From contig PFOA01000081.1 in assembly GCA_002792275.1 (NCBI GenBank), forward strand, positions 1 to 32,444: a stretch of 32,444 nucleotides of DNA, in the 5' to 3' direction. The notes beneath the pieces were generated by a model. It saw nothing but the letters and a program-made list of their open reading frames with translations, ran no database searches and was not told the DNA's origin. Both the position numbers and the translations under genes were made by a program. Positions 1 to 7,621 of this stretch are shown in pieces (positions within the stretch are counted from its first letter, which is position 1; every line of letters begins with the position of its first letter). Origin of the DNA: Candidatus Saccharibacteria bacterium CG_4_10_14_0_2_um_filter_52_9. GTDB taxonomy: Bacteria > Patescibacteriota > Saccharimonadia > Saccharimonadales > UBA4665.

Positions 1-48
1 CATGTCCTTAACGGCCACGACTGCGCAAACGTTATTACTTCCTAACAT
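1..48 (-). CDS. Partial 5' end of a gene, possibly VOC/glyoxalase-like
   Basis: Only the first 16 codons lie in the window; the gene runs off the left edge. The frame starts at ATG (46-48) and reads MLGSNNVCAVVAVKDM. An AGGAGG-type Shine-Dalgarno site (complement of 53-59) sits at normal spacing before it, which supports a real translation start. The small hydrophobic strand followed by VKD resembles the opening of glyoxalase/VOC-fold proteins (AVxxVKDxxxAxxFY), but 16 residues are too few to assign a family. The CDS call is fairly safe; the function is a guess. Confidence 0.55.
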   Translation of the reverse strand, partial: MLGSNNVCAVVAVKDM

Positions 49-133
49 AGCGCCCTCCTTTTGATAATAAGGTTAATGATTATGAGGTTCTGGTCTTACT
101 TATACTATACGCCGCCCTATCAAGCCTTGGTAC

Positions 134-718
134 TTATTTCTTTTTGCGGTCGTGATAGGCCAGCTGTTTGCGGAGTTGGTCGAGACGGGTGATCTTGGCG
201 TCGAAGACTTTTAGCAGGCTGGAGTACTGCCAGTTGGGGGTCAGGATCTGCGCCAGCTTGCCCTGCTCTTCCAGGTATTCGGCCAGGCTGAAGAAGTCGC
301 CGTCGCCGGAAACGATGATGGCTTGCTTGTAGTGCTGGAGTTCCTTCATGGCATAGAGGACGAGTTCGGCGTCGACATTGCCCTTGATGGTGGGCTTCTC
401 TTTGTCACCTTCCGGTTTTTTTGGCTGGTCGCCGGCCGGGGCTTCCAGCTTTTGGGGGTCGTCTTTATCGTGGCCGCTGATATCCACCGTTGGTTTAAGC
501 ACCACCAGGAAGCCGAGTTCGTGCATATATTCGTAAAGCGATTCGTTTTCGCTCATGTAGCCGATGAACATGTAGGCCTTGGTGACGCCGTATTCGTCGG
601 CCAGGTACTGGCGGAATTTGCGCCAGTCCAGCTTCCAGCCCATGCGCTGGGTGCCCAGATTGAGGTTCTGGCTATCTATAAATGCATAGGTATTAGGCTT
701 TTGACTCTTTCGTCGCAT
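134..718 (-). CDS. NYN domain protein (LabA/DUF88-like putative ribonuclease)
   Basis: A 194-residue cytoplasmic protein of the NYN branch of the PIN-like nuclease superfamily. These proteins use a cluster of aspartates to bind metal and cleave RNA. Visible family motifs are the N-terminal AFIDSQNL strand with D15, the KGNVDAEL segment with D116, and VSGDGDF with D139 and D141, spaced as expected. A charged, low-complexity insertion (about residues 80-110, rich in D, K, P and E) separates the first motif from the rest. The C-terminus is strongly basic. The gene stands alone on the minus strand, downstream of the HTH regulator gene and upstream of the partial gene. Family assignment is good; the RNA target is unknown. 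Confidence 0.85.
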   Translation of the reverse strand: MRRKSQKPNTYAFIDSQNLNLGTQRMGWKLDWRKFRQYLADEYGVTKAYMFIGYMSENESLYEYMHELGFLVVLKPTVDISGHDKDDPQKLEAPAGDQPKKPEGDKEKPTIKGNVDAELVLYAMKELQHYKQAIIVSGDGDFFSLAEYLEEQGKLAQILTPNWQYSSLLKVFDAKITRLDQLRKQLAYHDRKKK

Positions 719-760
719 GCTTATAGTCTAGCACCGGTTGCAGATTTTGGCTTACCCGGC

Positions 761-1051
761 CTAGACAAAGGCGACCTTTTTGCCCAAGGCTTTGGCGATT
801 CGACACATGGTGTTGTAGGTTGGCATGGCACCACCGTTTTCGAGACGGGCAATGGCCGACTGTTTCATGCCGGCTTTTTTTGCAAGCTTGGCTTGGGTAA
901 TGCCCTGGCTGAGCCTGGCGTGTGCAAGCTGGTGGGCAAAGAGCATTTTCTGCTCGTACTCTTTGCAGGCTTTTGCAAATTGCGGATCCTTAAGCCACTG
1001 GTGTTTAGGGTCACTCCAGCTCGGTAGATCGTTAATATTCACTTTATCCAT
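761..1051 (-). CDS. XRE-family HTH regulator, HigA-like antitoxin type, no toxin partner
   Basis: A 96-residue protein with an N-terminal helical extension (about 1-40) and an XRE helix-turn-helix at about 45-92. ITQAKLAKKAGMKQSAIARLE contains the scaffold and recognition helices. The layout (a DPxFxKxYE-type helix, then the HTH, ending in LGKK) is that of HigA-like antitoxins and related phage-type regulators. No RelE/HigB-like toxin frame is present on either side, so it is an orphan here. The ATG at 1051 follows a TATAAT box by 9 nt. A perfect inverted repeat overlaps the promoter, so autorepression is likely. Function beyond DNA binding is inference. Confidence 0.85.
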   Translation of the reverse strand: MDKVNINDLPSWSDPKHQWLKDPQFAKACKEYEQKMLFAHQLAHARLSQGITQAKLAKKAGMKQSAIARLENGGAMPTYNTMCRIAKALGKKVAFV

Positions 1052-1060
1052 AATATTTGA

Positions 1061-1090
1061 ATTATAACTAACTCGTTATAATGAAGTCAA
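1061..1090 (-). promoter_or_regulatory. Promoter with palindromic operator for the HTH gene
   Basis: On the minus strand TTGACT (complement of 1085-1090) is followed by an 18-nt spacer and TATAAT (complement of 1061-1066). A perfect 8-bp inverted repeat, ATTATAAC-6 nt-GTTATAAT (1061-1082), covers the -10 box and most of the spacer. A dimeric repressor bound there would block RNA polymerase, and the gene immediately downstream encodes an XRE repressor, so this is the probable autoregulatory site. Confidence 0.7.
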
Positions 1091-1135
1091 GCTCCTCTAC
1101 ATAGCGTTTTACTTCCCAGTTCACTGGCAGCGAGT

Positions 1136-1720
1136 CTATTGGGCTATGCCGCTGAACGCGAAATCTATATTGCCCAGCGTGGCACCAGTGCCGCTGACAG
1201 CATCAGCCGCCATCGATACTTTGAGGGTAAACTGGGAAGTGTTGCCCACGAACAACTGTGCCGGGGCGGTGATGGCGGTGCCGGCACCGGCGCCGGCTGT
1301 CATCAGCGCGTCCAGACTGAAGGTCTGTGCCACGCCACCGGAAACCGGCGTTAGAATGACCGAAACTTTAGACAGGTCAATATTGCCAGTGATGGTTGGC
1401 GTGGTAGTGACTGCAATTTTAAGAGCCAGCGGCGTGCCGCCGATATTCTTCAGCCAGAAACTGTAACCGCTCTGCGGTACGGCCGCGCCGCCCGGTACGA
1501 CATTGGAAAAATTAAAACCGGTTTGAGCCGTTTGGTAGGTCGTGCCGTCGGTGCTGATTTGCAGATTTGCAGTGGCTGTTTCTATAGTGTTGCCGGTTAA
1601 TTTATCTTGCTGGCTTTGTAAGATGGCGAAGGCGGCACTGCCCATTAGGCTGATAGTAAGCAGTGTAGCCAAGGCTAGCTGCCAGCCTGGCTGCCGCCTT
1701 GATGATTTACATTTGTACAT
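1136..1720 (-). CDS. Secreted TasA/camelysin-like surface protein (putative)
   Basis: A 194-residue exported protein. The N-terminus has a basic segment (KCKSSRRQPGW) followed by a hydrophobic stretch (about residues 14-33) ending in small residues, a typical signal peptide or anchor. The mature part is rich in T, S, G, A and V, has no cysteine, and alternates beta-type segments. A TATANLQIS-like start to the mature region, a VVPGG turn, FWLKNIGGTPLAL and a closing FAFSG resemble the camelysin/TasA fold of extracellular fibre proteins, which CPR genomes often encode. AGGAG lies 6 nt before the ATG. No SipW-type peptidase is adjacent. Export is well supported; the family is tentative. Confidence 0.6.
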   Translation of the reverse strand: MYKCKSSRRQPGWQLALATLLTISLMGSAAFAILQSQQDKLTGNTIETATANLQISTDGTTYQTAQTGFNFSNVVPGGAAVPQSGYSFWLKNIGGTPLALKIAVTTTPTITGNIDLSKVSVILTPVSGGVAQTFSLDALMTAGAGAGTAITAPAQLFVGNTSQFTLKVSMAADAVSGTGATLGNIDFAFSGIAQ

Positions 1721-1805
1721 GCGATCTCCTGAAATTAGTCAGTTCAGCATGCAACACATGAAAACAGGCGTCAAAAGTTTAGGGCTCGATTTAATGATTA
1801 TTTAA

Positions 1806-3326
1806 TTAAACGGCGTGGTTAGCGATGATGGCCAAGATGTCGGATCCGTAGGACTCGACTTTTTTACTGCCAAAACCGGGCAGTGCCAGCAGCTGTTGAG
1901 GAGTGGCCGGCTTGGCGCTGGCCACGGCTTGCAAGCCGGCGTTGTGGGCGATCATATAGGCGGCGACACCGTCGGACTGGGCACGCTGAAGGCGCCAGCT
2001 TTTGAGGTCTTCGAACAGGTCTTCGTCGAGTTCGAAGACGGCGGCCTTAACCGGCTGTTCCTCGCCGATATCATCGGTGTTGGCGGCCAGGTGGACTGAC
2101 TCACGGCGCAGTTCCTCATCAAATTCGTGGATTTGGGGATGCATAACAAAGGCCATGCTGTTCAGGCCTTTCAGGTATAAGCCGTCCAGGCTACGGACTC
2201 GCGACAGCGCCACATAACCCATGCCCGGCGTGAAGGCCCGGCTGAGGTCGATCTCGGCAGAGTCCAGGCTCATGCCCTGGCTCTTGTGGATGGTAATCGC
2301 CCAGGCCAGCCGCAGTGGCAATTGGGTGATTTCTGCCCGGATCTTACCGTCTTCGGACAGACTCCAGGTGTTGGGCTCCACCCTTATTTTGCGGCCGTTA
2401 ATAAGCTGAACCACCGGCACGTCATATTCAAAATCGATCACCCTGCCCCGGCTGCCGTTGACATAACCCTCCCCAAAATTGTTGGCAACGAACATCACCT
2501 CGGCACCGGTTTTGAGCAGTAGCGTTTCCGGCACCAGCAGGCTCTTGGCCAGCTGTTCCAGCTTGGCCTTACTGCCCTTGGTTTGCCTGCCAAACTGCTG
2601 GAGACTGCCCGGCAGTGCTTTGAGGTGGCGGTCGTTGATGCTGTCGACATCGACGTTATGTGAATACAGCCGGGTGATGGTTGTGGCCTCGTCGGGCTGT
2701 ATCTGCAGGCGGTCTTTGATGACCTCAAAATGGTCGTCGCTAACTTCGGCACTGCGCATGGCCTCCAGGAATCCCAGCAAAGCATCATTGCCGGCTTGGC
2801 GGTGCTGTTCGGTCAGGTAGCAAATCTGCAGATCCAGCTCGGCCCAGGACTGGGACATATGGGCAAAGTCGACAATTTGCGAGCCACGAGTAATCGGTGG
2901 CAGTTGGAATAAGTCGCCCACCAGAATCACCTGCATGCCGCCAAACGGCGCCTCGGATGACCTCAGCAGTTTGGCCATTTGGTTGACCATGTCGAGCCGC
3001 TGGCCGTGCAACATGGAAACTTCGTCGATCACCAGCACGTCAGTAGCATTGTAGCGTTTGAGCAGGCGGTCACTGCCGCCCAGACGCTTTAAGTCCTCGG
3101 GCAGTAACTCATCCAGAATACCCAGGCCGGACCAGGAATGGATGGTGGTGCCGCCCAAGTGACTGGCGGCAATGCCGGTGCTGGCCGTAACCGCCACCCG
3201 CTTGCCTGCCCGCTCGGCACGCTGAATAAAACGGTTCAAAACATAGGTTTTGCCCGCTCCCGGCGCACCCGTCAAAAAGACATTTGCGCCGCTCATCATA
3301 ACCGATAGTGCTTGTGCCTGCCTCAT
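1806..3326 (-). CDS. PIF1-like superfamily 1B DNA helicase with HRDC-like C-terminus
   Basis: About 506 residues from the preferred ATG at 3326. Walker A (GAPGAGKT, about 20-27) and Walker B (VIDEVSM, about 99-105) are intact, followed by the sensor GDLFQLPP and the late helicase motifs TIHKSQGMSLD and YVALSRVRSLDGL, all diagnostic of PIF1/RecD-type 5'-3' helicases. The last 65 residues (LKSWRLQRAQSDGVAAYMI... LALPGFGSKKVESYG) look like an HRDC nucleic-acid-binding domain, a fusion common in bacteria. The reading frame extends to 3356, but TACAAT (complement of 3337-3342) lies 10 nt before the ATG at 3326, so the upstream start would sit inside or before the promoter. Likely role: genome maintenance, unwinding G-rich or stalled-fork structures. 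Confidence 0.9.
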   Translation of the reverse strand: MRQAQALSVMMSGANVFLTGAPGAGKTYVLNRFIQRAERAGKRVAVTASTGIAASHLGGTTIHSWSGLGILDELLPEDLKRLGGSDRLLKRYNATDVLVIDEVSMLHGQRLDMVNQMAKLLRSSEAPFGGMQVILVGDLFQLPPITRGSQIVDFAHMSQSWAELDLQICYLTEQHRQAGNDALLGFLEAMRSAEVSDDHFEVIKDRLQIQPDEATTITRLYSHNVDVDSINDRHLKALPGSLQQFGRQTKGSKAKLEQLAKSLLVPETLLLKTGAEVMFVANNFGEGYVNGSRGRVIDFEYDVPVVQLINGRKIRVEPNTWSLSEDGKIRAEITQLPLRLAWAITIHKSQGMSLDSAEIDLSRAFTPGMGYVALSRVRSLDGLYLKGLNSMAFVMHPQIHEFDEELRRESVHLAANTDDIGEEQPVKAAVFELDEDLFEDLKSWRLQRAQSDGVAAYMIAHNAGLQAVASAKPATPQQLLALPGFGSKKVESYGSDILAIIANHAV

Positions 3327-3418
3327 GTAGACTACGATTGTACCACCCGAGCCCACCCTACCCCAAAACGCCCAAAAGATTTAACAATAATTTAACTTTA
3401 TGGCGTACACTAGCTTCT

Positions 3419-3741
3419 ATGAAAATCATCGGCATCGCCGGCGGCTCCGGCTCAGGCAAATCAAGCGTCAGCTACGCTCTTGTTGACTCCAACCCAGCCA
3501 ACTTTGAAGTAATTAATCTTGATGATTTAGCAACAAATACTACCTAAATCTGGATCAAACCACTCGAGATTCCCGCAGAGATAAGGGCAAAGTCATAGAC
3601 CAAGTTGACTACGAAACAAAGGTTCTGGCACCGATGTTCAAGCGATACATGGAACCGACCACGCAGAACACCGACGTCGTATTAGATGTTGCAAACCTGT
3701 CAGTTGAACAAATAGCCCAGAAGATACTAGAAGACCTGTAA
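3419..3741 (+). pseudogene. Broken P-loop kinase (uridine kinase-like), frameshifted and shortened
   Basis: An ATG at 3419 opens a frame beginning MKIIGIAGGSGSGKSS, a P-loop typical of uridine kinase/phosphoribulokinase-type NTPases, and continuing to VINLDD. This frame stops at 3547. The likely continuation is in a different frame from about 3538 (YYLNLDQTTRDS... to KILEDL) with a stop at 3739-3741. The frames differ by one register, so there is a frameshift near 3525-3538. Even when joined the product is only about 107 residues, against roughly 200 for uridine kinases, so an internal deletion is also likely. It is the only plus-strand gene in this part of the window and has no Shine-Dalgarno site. 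A sequencing indel could explain the frameshift but not the short length. Confidence 0.6.
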
Positions 3742-3746
3742 ACGGA

Positions 3747-4209
3747 TCATCTATTGAACTTCTCGCACAGTAACTTTACGTCGTGATAATCATTCTCGTC
3801 GAGCTCGTAGCCGCTGTGAAACTTGACCATCCATTGCGGATCAATGCCTTTGACCTGGTGGTCACCGATTTTGCCGGTGCCGGTCAGATGCTCAGCAATA
3901 TAAGCCACACCAAATATTGCCCTGCTCGTCGAGCTCGAAACTATGGATATCGACCTGCCGCCCGGCGTCATCGCCGAGTACGAAATTGCAATCCCGGGTA
4001 TCGTCTCGGGGTATCGGCTTGTAGCCTCTTGCCGCTATTATCTCGCGGAGCTTGCCCACATCCTTATGTCGCAGAGCGATATCCAGATCGCTATGTTCCC
4101 TGGTCTGCTCACCAAGCAAAGCGTCGACGCCCCAGCCGTCATCGACCCAAACCTCGATGCCGTTGCTTTCAAAAAGCTCCAATAATTCTAAGACGTCTTC
4201 TTCGCTCAT
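3747..4209 (-). pseudogene. Lincosamide/aminoglycoside-type nucleotidyltransferase, frameshifted
   Basis: The N-terminal frame (start 4209) reads EVWVDDGWGVDALLGEQTREHSDLDI. Its GWGVDALLG and DLDI motifs are those of small LinA/ANT(2'')-like nucleotidyltransferases that adenylylate antibiotics. The frame continues through NFVLGDDAGRQVDIHSFELDEQGN and then stops at 3892. The expected C-terminal half (GVAYIAEHLTGTGKIGDHQ... QWMVKFHSGYELDENDYHDVKLL) is intact in another frame ending at 3747. The registers differ as if one extra base (or two lost) lies near 3905-3915, around a TTT run. With it repaired the protein would be about 154 residues, a normal family length. It is either a fresh pseudogene or an assembly indel, since every conserved motif survives. 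Substrate is unknown. Confidence 0.75.
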
Positions 4210-4224
4210 GCCTCAATAATAGCA

Positions 4225-5100
4225 CTAGCCCAGGTTTAGCCAGACTATGCCGGCCACTACCAGCACCGCCCCAGCTCGCTTCACGGCGCCGATTCTTTCA
4301 TGGTCGAGAACCGCTGCCCATGCGGAAGCCACCAGCGGGCCAATTGAAGATAAAACTGCGGGAATCACGATTCCAGTTGAATAATCAGAACCTATGTACA
4401 GGGTGATGCCTCCTAGAGCTCCCACCGTAGCCGTTAGCAGTACAAGCTTGCGGCTAAGCGTTCGCTTAATGGCGGCAACTGTTTTACGTCTGTGGGCGAG
4501 TAACAGCAAGGCCAATGCCATGATAAAAGAATAGATGTAGGCCACTACGACCAGTGATTGCCAAGAAATTTCCTGCGTAATAGGATTAAGCACAAAGAAT
4601 GCTACGCCCCACGTGACAGCTGCCACGATTGCCAGCATCGTCTCGTAATGCAGCTCTTTGAGCGTGAGGTTCTGCGTATTCTTTTCATATGACAATACTG
4701 CAGCACCTAAGATAATGATGCCCATTGCACCGAACTGCACGTACGAAAAGATCTGGTTGAGAAATACCACTGAAAGCACGATCGTTACCAAGGCATAGGA
4801 GTTAGCGAGGGGCACGATTATGCCAACTACTCCTGAGGAAAGCGCCTTCACAAACACTAAGTATGCCGCTGTGATGAGCGTGCTGCCTAAGACAATGCTA
4901 CCTATTTGATGAAGAGTGGGTATGGCGATGCCTGAAAAGCCAATTACTAAACCTGCCAGCAACAGATCAACCACCGAAATTGCAAAATTGATTTCTATAG
5001 GACTGAACTTTTTGGCACTTCGTGCGGACAGATAATCACCCGTGCCCCAGAATAAAGCGGTTAGCAATCCCGCGATTGTAGCTACTAGTAGAGGATTCAT
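4225..5100 (-). CDS. EamA/DMT-superfamily membrane transporter
   Basis: A 291-residue integral membrane protein with about ten hydrophobic helices in two similar halves, the layout of drug/metabolite transporter (EamA) permeases. The first helix carries the typical ALFWGTGDYLSARSAKK loop, and the second half repeats the pattern from AIVAAVTWGVAFFVL. The C-terminal helices contain SSIGPLVASAWAAVLDHERIG, corresponding to the EamA end motif (P..a...a...l.E). It starts 7 nt after the glyS stop and is probably co-transcribed with it. Transport direction and substrate cannot be read from the sequence. Confidence 0.85.
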   Translation of the reverse strand: MNPLLVATIAGLLTALFWGTGDYLSARSAKKFSPIEINFAISVVDLLLAGLVIGFSGIAIPTLHQIGSIVLGSTLITAAYLVFVKALSSGVVGIIVPLANSYALVTIVLSVVFLNQIFSYVQFGAMGIIILGAAVLSYEKNTQNLTLKELHYETMLAIVAAVTWGVAFFVLNPITQEISWQSLVVVAYIYSFIMALALLLLAHRRKTVAAIKRTLSRKLVLLTATVGALGGITLYIGSDYSTGIVIPAVLSSIGPLVASAWAAVLDHERIGAVKRAGAVLVVAGIVWLNLG

Positions 5101-5107
5101 CGTCGAT

Positions 5108-6445
5108 TCAGTTTAGTTTGCTTGGTAGGTTTGCTATGGCAACGCGCGTTTGTTTGGTAGTGTCACGGTCGCGGACGGTGACGGTGTCGTCTTCCAGGGT
5201 GCCGAAGTCGATGACTACGCAGTACGGGGTGCCGATTTCGTCTTGGCGGCGGTAGCGTTTACCGATGTTGCCGTTGTCGTCCCACATGACGTTGCCGAAT
5301 TCTTTTTTGAGCGCGTCGTAGACTTCACGGGCTTTCTTGGCCAGTTCGGGCTTGTTCTTTAATAGCGGTGACACGGCGACACGATATGGAGCCAGGTCAG
5401 GTTTGAGTTTAAGGACAACGCGGGTTTCACCGTTGATTTCTTCTTCGTGGTAGGCGTCTGTCAGCACGGCCATCAGCATGCGGCCTACGCCAACGGATGA
5501 TTCGATAACATACGGCGTGAAGCGTTCCTGGCTTTGATCGTCAAAATATTGCAGGTCTTTGCCGCTGGCCTTTTGATGGGCACCTAGGTCGTAATCGGTG
5601 CGGTTATGCGTGCCCCATAGTTCCTTGAAGCCCTGCGGAAACTTGAAGTAAATATCGTGGGCGGCGGCGGCATAGTGGGCGCGTTCTTTGGCATCGTGCT
5701 CGTGCCACTCCAGGTTTTTTTCATCAATGCCGAGTCGCTCAGTCAAGAACTTCCAGGCAAAATCACGCCATTCCTCATATGTCTTTTCCTGCTCTGCCGG
5801 TCGGATAAAATATTGCATTTCCATCTGTTCCAGCTCGCGGACGCGGAAGATAAAGTCACGGGGGCTGATCTCGTTGCGGAAGGCTTTGCCGATCTGGGCG
5901 ACACCGAACGGCAGTTTGGCGCGCATGGTTTCGCGAACGTTTTCATAATTGGTAAACATCGGGCCAGCGGTTTCCGGGCGCAGGTAGGCCGTGCTCTCGC
6001 TGTCTTCAACCGGGCCGACGTAGGTCTTCATCATCATATTAAAGACTCTTGGTTCGCTGAGCGGATTGCCGTCGGGGGATTTTTTATCTTTTAGCAGCTT
6101 GGTTAGTTCTTTTAGGTCGTTGCTGTCTACTCCCGCCAGGTGGTCGGCACGGTAGCGTTTGTGCGTAACGGTATCTTCGACCAACGGATCGGTGAAGCCG
6201 CCGACGTGGCCACTGGCTTCCCACAGTTTTGGATTCTGGATAATCGCGCTGTCGACACCGAAAATATTGTCGTGCTCGCGCACCATGGCCTTCCACCATT
6301 CCTGTTTCAGATTGTTTACGAGTTCGACGCCGAGCGGACCGTAATCATAAAAACCGGCCAAGCCGCCGTAAATCTCGCTGGCCTGGAACACAAAGCCGCG
6401 GCGTTTGGCCAGGCTAACGATGTCTTCTAGTTTTACTTGGCTCAT
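5108..6445 (-). CDS. glyS: Glycine--tRNA ligase (class II, alpha2 type)
   Basis: At 445 residues this is the single-chain dimeric glycyl-tRNA synthetase that attaches glycine to tRNA-Gly. Class II motifs are visible: GFVFQASEIYGGLAGFYDYG at the N-terminus, RPETAGPMFTNYENV, motif 2 in AFRNEISPRDFIFRVRELEQMEM and motif 3 in VIESSVGVGRMLMAVL. The anticodon-binding domain follows (APYRVAVSPLLKN... DEIGTPYCVVIDF). The length fits the bacterial and archaeal alpha2 form. TATAAT (complement of 6454-6459) lies 8 nt before the ATG with no Shine-Dalgarno site, so a leaderless transcript is likely. A 25-bp palindrome sits 65 bp upstream. Confidence 0.96.
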   Translation of the reverse strand: MSQVKLEDIVSLAKRRGFVFQASEIYGGLAGFYDYGPLGVELVNNLKQEWWKAMVREHDNIFGVDSAIIQNPKLWEASGHVGGFTDPLVEDTVTHKRYRADHLAGVDSNDLKELTKLLKDKKSPDGNPLSEPRVFNMMMKTYVGPVEDSESTAYLRPETAGPMFTNYENVRETMRAKLPFGVAQIGKAFRNEISPRDFIFRVRELEQMEMQYFIRPAEQEKTYEEWRDFAWKFLTERLGIDEKNLEWHEHDAKERAHYAAAAHDIYFKFPQGFKELWGTHNRTDYDLGAHQKASGKDLQYFDDQSQERFTPYVIESSVGVGRMLMAVLTDAYHEEEINGETRVVLKLKPDLAPYRVAVSPLLKNKPELAKKAREVYDALKKEFGNVMWDDNGNIGKRYRRQDEIGTPYCVVIDFGTLEDDTVTVRDRDTTKQTRVAIANLPSKLN

Positions 6446-6509
6446 TGTTGATAATTATACCTTAAGGTGTGGGTTCCTATATGTCTTTTTTGGGTACTGC
6501 TTAAAGTGG

Positions 6510-6534
6510 TGTATAAAGTGTATCACTTTATACA
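6510..6534. repeat. 25-bp palindrome, copy 1 (upstream of glyS)
   Basis: A perfect inverted repeat with 11-bp arms, TGTATAAAGTG and CACTTTATACA, around a TAT centre. The same 25 bp occurs once more, in inverted orientation, at 17337-17361. It lies 9 bp beyond the recO stop and 65 bp before glyS. It has no T-run, so it is more likely a protein-binding site or a small repeat element than an intrinsic terminator. Confidence 0.8.
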
Positions 6535-6543
6535 GGTGGTGAT

Positions 6544-7236
6544 TTAGACCCTAAGGTGGTTGTGCATCATGGTCATTATCAGCGGTGCGCATTCATTAAT
6601 CAGCTTGCCGACGCCTTGCACCCGGCCGATTGAGGCCGGTGAGTGCGAGCTGAATAATAGCCGCAGGACTTTGATGTCGTCGGCCGTGAAATTGCCGGCG
6701 GGGTGCGGCATGAAGGCCATGTTTTCGAAGTCGAAGTTGTATTTGGCGGTGGTGGTTAGGGGTTGGTCGTCGCTGTCGGTTTTGAGGTTGGGGCTGTGGC
6801 CAGCCTGCTTGAGCAGGCGGCATTGGAACCAGGCACGAATCAGCTCCGGGTCTATGGTCGGGTCATTCAAAGCCTGGAAGGCTTCGTTTAACAGTGTGAA
6901 GTACTCGGCTTCGGGATTGTCTTCGGTGACCCGGTTGGCCAGCTTGATGAGTTCGTAGCCCAGCTGGACGCGGTCGATATCTTTAACAATCTCTCTGTAG
7001 TACTTGTTGAGGCGGGCGGATATAAGGGTGCCGATTTCGCCCTTGCCTTTTATGTAGGTCAGGTCGCTGACGCTGAACAGCTCGATGCCGCCGGCCATTT
7101 TGCTCTTCATGCGGCGGACGCCGCGCACCATCAGGCGCAGTTTGCCCTGCTCAGGCGTGAGCAGAGTGACGATGCGGTCGGCTTCGCCATAGTCGGTACG
7201 GCTGAGGACTATGCCCTGCGTAACTAACTGTTTCAC
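6544..7236 (-). CDS. recO: DNA repair protein RecO
   Basis: A 230-residue RecO, the recombination mediator that works with RecR to load RecA onto SSB-coated single-stranded DNA. The N-terminal OB-fold (about 1-80) carries the family hallmarks GIVLSRTDYGEADRIVTLLTPEQGKLRLMVRGVRR. A helical domain follows (VQLGYELIKLANRVTEDNPEAEYFTLLNEAFQAL). The CxxC zinc-binding pairs found in Bacillus- and Deinococcus-type RecO are absent in the LLKQAGHSPNL region, so the zinc site appears lost. The start overlaps the stop of the upstream response-regulator gene by 4 nt (ATGA), implying coupled translation at the end of a long minus-strand operon. Confidence 0.93.
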   Translation of the reverse strand: MKQLVTQGIVLSRTDYGEADRIVTLLTPEQGKLRLMVRGVRRMKSKMAGGIELFSVSDLTYIKGKGEIGTLISARLNKYYREIVKDIDRVQLGYELIKLANRVTEDNPEAEYFTLLNEAFQALNDPTIDPELIRAWFQCRLLKQAGHSPNLKTDSDDQPLTTTAKYNFDFENMAFMPHPAGNFTADDIKVLRLLFSSHSPASIGRVQGVGKLINECAPLIMTMMHNHLRV

Positions 7237-7619
7237 GCCTTTACCGCGAGTTGCTGGTTGACCGTTTTGACCAGTTTATCAAGCGAAGTCTGCGGTTTGT
7301 ACAGATAGGCCACGACGCCGAGTTCTTTATTCAGCAGATCCCAACTATCGGCGAATTCGGTGACCGGCACATGGCTCTGCACCACAACCGGAATCTTCTG
7401 CCACTCCGGGTATGAACGAAATTCATATAGGAATTCGATGCCGGAGTGGCTGGTTAGCTGAAGTTCTAACACCACCAGATCGGGCTTAGTCTGATCGGCT
7501 ACCATGATAGCCGCCTGGGCGCCGACGCAAACGCCCACGCTGTGCCCGGCCATGGCCAGAGCTTGCAGATAGGTATCGGCCAGCAGGCGGTCGGGTTCGA
7601 TCAGCAGAATATCGGCCAT
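7233..7619 (-). CDS. Receiver-domain protein with Glu at the phospho-acceptor site
   Basis: A 128-residue stand-alone CheY-like receiver. The acidic pocket (LLIEPD, E8 and D10) and the switch lysine (YLYKPQ) are present. The phosphorylated aspartate, normally in VxLDxxLP, is replaced: VVLELQLTSHSG carries Glu at position 52. A Glu there can mimic permanent phosphorylation. The Thr/Ser switch is in VVVQSHVP. There is no DNA-binding domain. It starts 2 nt after the stop of a degenerate histidine kinase gene and overlaps recO by 4 nt, so the pair is likely translated together. Probably a phosphorylation-independent signalling or scaffold protein; that role is inference. Confidence 0.85.
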   Translation of the reverse strand: MADILLIEPDRLLADTYLQALAMAGHSVGVCVGAQAAIMVADQTKPDLVVLELQLTSHSGIEFLYEFRSYPEWQKIPVVVQSHVPVTEFADSWDLLNKELGVVAYLYKPQTSLDKLVKTVNQQLAVKA

Positions 7620-7621
7620 GT

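Noticed and set aside
323-1027. Long plus-strand frame opposite the NYN and HTH genes
   Set aside because: It covers two genes with clear domain motifs and the intergenic promoter on the other strand; no recognisable protein features of its own.
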